DNA of 11,619 nt from the NCBI GenBank assembly GCA_027596945.1, contig JADGJH010001157.1, positions 1 to 11,619 on the forward strand. Direction: 5' to 3'. The notes under the pieces are model-generated. The model saw nothing but the letters and a program-made list of their open reading frames with translations, ran no database searches and was not told the DNA's origin. This document shows, piece after piece, positions 8,971 to 11,619 of the stretch (position 1 is its first letter; each line of letters starts with the position of its first letter). This DNA is from Physocladia obscura (Eukaryota > Chytridiomycota > Chytridiomycetes > Chytridiales > Chytriomycetaceae). The translations under genes and the position numbers were made by a program.

Positions 8971-9301
8971 TAGAAGAATCTGCCATGCTCATTAGTTAAG
9001 AGTAAACTTCACTCACTATAATGTTTCAACACCTAAAAACACACACTCTTCTGGATCATCCTGTTAGTTTTAGAAATAAATTATGTTATACAAGCTAAAT
9101 ATATGTTAAATAATAGTTAATGTAGAATTGGAAATAAATAGATTATTTATTAGATACTGTGAAAGAATATAAAGGTCTTTTTCATTATTCAAGAATTCAG
9201 ATTAAATGTTCTAACTTTGTCTTTCACATTTGAATAATTCTTTTGCTAAGAAATTGGTTTTTAATCAATATTGAGGCAGAAAAGTTTTTTTTGATGCATG
9301 G

Positions 9302-9381
9302 AATTGGGCATTTAAAGAAGTTTTATTCTTGGAAATAAATAATAAGATTCTAACTAAAATTATTCTTTATCATGCCCAATT
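9302..9381. repeat. imperfect inverted repeat, about 25-bp arms
   Basis: AATTGGGCAT at 9302-9311 is matched by ATGCCCAATT at 9372-9381. Similarity continues inward (AAAGAA and TTTTA on both arms after small gaps, reaching about 9325 and 9355), leaving a loop of about 30 nt. It could fold as a hairpin or be a small transposon remnant. No target-site duplication was recognised. Confidence 0.5.
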
Positions 9382-9588
9382 ACACAAGTTCAAGTGAATC
9401 CACTTCTATAAGATTCAACACATCCTATGCGAAAGCGTGGCTCATATAGTGGACTAGAGAAGAGAGTGAGAGATGTCCTGCAAGAGGGGTGGGAGCACAC
9501 AAAAAAGCATTGGGAAATTTTCCAATCACTTTCAGAGATGAAATTTTTTCTTCCAACATTGAAAAAAAACAAAAAAAACAGACATTGA

Positions 9589-9646
9589 CAACAACAACAA
9601 CAACAACAACAACAAAAACAGCAACAACAACAACACAAAAACAACA
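9589..9646 (+). repeat. (CAA)n tract directly upstream of an ATG
   Basis: Nine perfect CAA units (9589-9615) are followed by an interruption and four more (9622-9633), then A/C-rich sequence up to ATG at 9647-9649, which is followed at once by GTAAGA, a good splice donor. A/C-rich CAA leaders are typical of unstructured, well-translated 5' UTRs, so this could be a gene start. On the other strand it only gives Cys/Val homopolymers. Confidence 0.55.
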
Positions 9647-9937
9647 ATGGTAAGAATAACTGGGTTTGCCCATCACCAATATGGGTTGCTGTTGTAGTTG
9701 GCACAAATTTGCCACTATTTTCAATGCTACCTGCTGGTTTTTCACATGGAGGGTGCTTTAGAAATTTGATAGTAGATCAGGTTTTAAAGGTAGAATTTGT
9801 GTTTTATTGAAAGATTATGTATCACAGAAAAGAAATCAAAGCCCTTTTTAAACTATTTCAAATACATTCCATTTCAGATTCATTTTCAAATTAATTTCTT
9901 TGGATTTGAACTCCTTTTTTTCTGAATTATCTTCAAA

Positions 9938-10397
9938 ATGACAAACTCATGACACATGTTTGTTGAATGTGATGATCCTGGATCAGATGAATCTGCATTC
10001 TGTAGCATTGTGACAAGAACTGCAGGGTGCCTGAATGTCATTGGAACATATGGAATGACAATGGAGCCAACCTTGCTTGGAAAAATAGTGGATGGAAAGT
10101 TCACTGAAAAAGGAGCTTGTTATGCACACTTTAAAGCAATCACTACAAAAGACAACAATACATTAACACAACAGCAATTGAATTCAGTTTGAACATGATT
10201 TGGACAAACTGAACTTTATAGCTATCTCATATGTGATCTTTGGTGGGAAAGTACTGTATGTGACTGAATCAACTGAAACCCCCCACATGTGTGAGAAAAG
10301 AGAAATGGCTGCATCATTATATATCAGGGATATCAAAGGCAACAAAGACTTACTGGAATGGAGCAATGTGCTTCCAAAAAAAATTGTTGGCTTTTGA
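9938..10397 (+). pseudogene. frameshifted coding-like stretch of unknown family
   Basis: From ATG at 9938 the frame meets TGA at 9950, then stays open from ATG 9956 to TGA 10190. Coding-like sequence continues in another frame from 10182 to a stop at 10395-10397. The two frames overlap at 10182-10189, where one indel would join them into about 149 residues of ordinary composition, with motifs such as FVECDDPGSDES, GTYGMTMEP and SLYIRDIKGNKDLLEW. There are no CpGs, and the arginines read use AGA/AGG. The TGA at 9950 could be a former CGA, in keeping with CpG decay. No splice pair that removes the shift is evident. I do not recognise the family; a relic transposon or expanded-family gene is possible, as is a sequencing indel. 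Confidence 0.45.
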
Positions 10398-10872
10398 GTT
10401 ATATGGCTTAGTATTGTTGTGAGCCTTAAGCTTGATAGTAGTTTTGGGTAGAGGCTTTTTTATTTTAGAATGTTTTCAAAAGTCAAAATCCAACAGACTT
10501 CTAATTGCCCTTTTCATGCCTAATCAGTCCATTTCAAATTCCCCATGATTTCACTTGATTAGCGATCACACACTTTTTGGGGTCCTTTCATTTTCCCTTT
10601 TTGCTTTTTTTAAAAAAGACCTAAAAAACAGCTCAAGTTCCCAAAGTAAGGAGCCAGTCTTGTACTGCTGCTTCTGTTGTCACAAACTAGTTGTGTCAGC
10701 ATGTAATGCAGTCAGCATTGAACATATATGGTTAGTTTGTTCAGCACCTTGTTGTCATTGTCAGTGTTTTACAATGTAGCTGCTTAAAGTCTATATTGAA
10801 AAGACAGCTTTATTTAACACAATGCCAATTAGGCTTTTTCTGTCATGGCCACTGACATACTTAAACCATTGG

Positions 10873-10943
10873 GCCAAGAACTGACAGGGATGGGCTGCCT
10901 CAATTTACTTGTTCTTGGCACTGGTGGCTGTAGTCAGCTGACT
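10873..10943. repeat. inverted repeat followed by perfect 12-bp palindrome
   Basis: GCCAAGAAC (10873-10881) is inverted at 10911-10919 (GTTCTTGGC) with a 29-nt loop. Twelve bases on, AGTCAGCTGACT (10932-10943) is a perfect palindrome centred on an E-box-like CAGCTG. No coding gene surrounds it. Confidence 0.5.
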
Positions 10944-11065
10944 GGTTGTAACAAAAGAAAAATTTTCATTTTGAAAAATTAATTGAAACAAAACAGTTGG
11001 AACCAAAATATTGCCAATGATGCTGCGCCAGCTAAAATTGCTCCAACTCTCTACTTTGGTCTACT

Positions 11066-11266
11066 ATGCAAGCTATGTCCTTGTGCAAGATGGTCCAGGT
11101 GAGTGATTGGAGCTATCTTTTACTAATGTTTTTTTTGTTTTTATTTTCATAGGTACAGTATTTCAAAACACAGCTCTTGAGAACTGTGGATGGACCTGTT
11201 GGTGACAAACTGGGTGTGCACCTGGCAGCTGTCACACTCAGTTTTGTCTGCGTTTTTGTTTCTTAA
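11066..11266 (+). CDS. possible tiny spliced gene (48 aa)
   Basis: A textbook intron lies at 11099-11152: donor GTGAGT, branch site TACTAAT at 11121-11127, T-rich tract, acceptor TTTTCATAG. Joining in phase 0 from ATG 11066 gives 48 residues (exons 11066-11098 and 11153-11266), ending in a hydrophobic stretch LAAVTLSFVCVFV next to the C-terminus. AATAAA, a polyadenylation signal, follows the stop by 12 nt (11279-11284). The upstream frame closes with TAA just before, so a longer product in this frame would need a further exon. Other frames across the intron also stop soon. It may be a real small tail-hydrophobic protein, the 3' end of a larger decayed gene, or a spliced noncoding RNA. Confidence 0.28.
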
Positions 11267-11289
11267 TTTTTTTATTTTAATAAAGCTAA

Positions 11290-11305
11290 TTTATTTTAAA
11301 ATAAA
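11290..11305. repeat. 16-bp perfect A/T palindrome
   Basis: TTTATTTTAAAATAAA reads the same on both strands. It lies just after the AATAAA at 11279 and just before the degenerate tandem repeats, so it may belong to a 3' end region or to the repeat unit. Confidence 0.5.
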
Positions 11306-11319
11306 AACAAAGTCAAAAC

Positions 11320-11585
11320 ACAGCAGGCACAGCTGACTCCATTGCCTGATGGATCTCTGCATGCTGCAAGCATCAGCATGACTGCCAGCAACCAAGCGCT
11401 GATGCTTTGCAGCTGTTTTGTTCTCTTTTTGTTTAGTTTTAATAATAAAAACAGACAAACAACAGGTGCAGCTGGCTCTGTTGCCTGCGCACTGCATGCA
11501 TCAATGTCAATCCTTGCAGGTAAACGTTGATTTCATGCAGCCTGTTTTGTCCTGTTGCAGTACATTTTGTTGTGCCATGTTGTTT
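11320..11585. repeat. degenerate tandem repeat, period about 139 bp
   Basis: 11320-11348 and 11459-11487 align over 29 bp with 23 matches, and all six differences are transitions. Similarity continues more weakly downstream in each copy (CTGCATGC, GCATCA, then CTGTTTTG at about 11410 and 11540). A related A/T-rich block (AATAAAAAC) precedes each copy. There are about two copies, with weaker resemblance to 11225-11260. Source unknown; it may continue beyond the window. Confidence 0.5.
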
Positions 11586-11619
11586 TTTTTTCTGAAAAAT
11601 TTTCTGGGCAATTTGAAAA

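Larger units (their letters stand above)
8305..11619. other. CpG-depleted, gene-poor domain
   Basis: From just after the FKBP stop to the window end I count about 8 CpG dinucleotides (9430, 9436, 10563, and five between 11024 and 11525). Stretches 8308-9429 and 9438-10562 contain none. By contrast 5941-6180 in the kinase gene alone has 12. TpG and CpA are common throughout. No large intact gene is recognisable. 8305-9580 is AT-rich with hairpins and no convincing ORF; 10398-11065 holds small inverted repeats only. The pattern fits long-term cytosine methylation and deamination at CpG in repeat or transposon-derived DNA; that mechanism is an inference. Confidence 0.7.

Noticed and set aside
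9390..9745. Two minus-strand ORFs with long Cys or Val runs
   Set aside because: Both are translations of the (CAA)n tract on the opposite strand; homopolymers are an artefact.
10555..10779. 74-codon plus-strand ORF with many Cys
   Set aside because: Cys richness follows from TGT/TGC excess in the CpG-poor DNA; spacing does not match a zinc finger.
8305..11619. tRNA genes, rRNA, telomere repeats or CRISPR-like arrays
   Set aside because: Looked for T-loop GTTCRA-type boxes with acceptor stems, telomeric tandem units and spaced direct repeats; none found.

Overview
The window is nuclear DNA from an intron-rich eukaryote with compact genes. Introns are short (mostly 42-123 bp), with GT-AG ends and T-rich 3' parts; two divergent gene pairs share short promoters, and coding density is high over the first 8.3 kb. 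Together with a mitochondrial methionyl-tRNA synthetase, a four-EF-hand calmodulin-like protein, an ER FKBP and an Asn/Ser-rich protein, this suggests a fungus, perhaps an early-diverging (chytrid-like) one. The lineage is an inference; no species marker is visible.

Layout of the left part (1-8304). On the minus strand, a WD40-repeat gene runs off the left edge (1-1360). It is probably the 3' part of one gene whose first exon is the 490-codon Asn/Ser-rich stretch at 1454-2923. Only 29 bp further upstream lies the stop of a six-exon mitochondrial methionyl-tRNA synthetase (2953-4962). A 115-bp divergent promoter separates it from a plus-strand calmodulin-like gene (5078-5785), which I rebuilt as five exons including an 11-nt microexon. 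A protein kinase follows on the minus strand (5897-7174, two exons, convergent with the calmodulin-like gene). A 401-bp divergent region then leads to a secreted/ER FKBP2-type prolyl isomerase (7576-8304, three exons). Each of these spliced models keeps reading phase at every junction.

Right part (8305-11619). The character changes abruptly after the FKBP stop codon. By hand count there are only about 8 CpG dinucleotides in 3.3 kb, against 12 in a 240-bp sample of the kinase gene, and TpG/CpA is abundant. This block holds no convincing intact large gene. It contains hairpins, a (CAA)n tract before an ATG, a frameshifted coding-like stretch (9938-10397), a possible tiny spliced gene with a canonical intron (11066-11266) and degenerate tandem repeats. 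The repeat copies differ only by transitions in their best-aligned 29 bp, including CA/TG pairs that look like decayed CpG sites. It looks like a methylated, decaying repeat or transposon-derived domain beside a gene-dense one.

The genes are housekeeping and signalling functions in different compartments (nucleus, mitochondrion, cytosol, ER); nothing shows that they act in one pathway. No complete new system is evident. The most interesting items are the WD40/SUMO-interaction fusion, the microexon, the possible poison exon in the FKBP intron and the CpG desert with its sharp edge.
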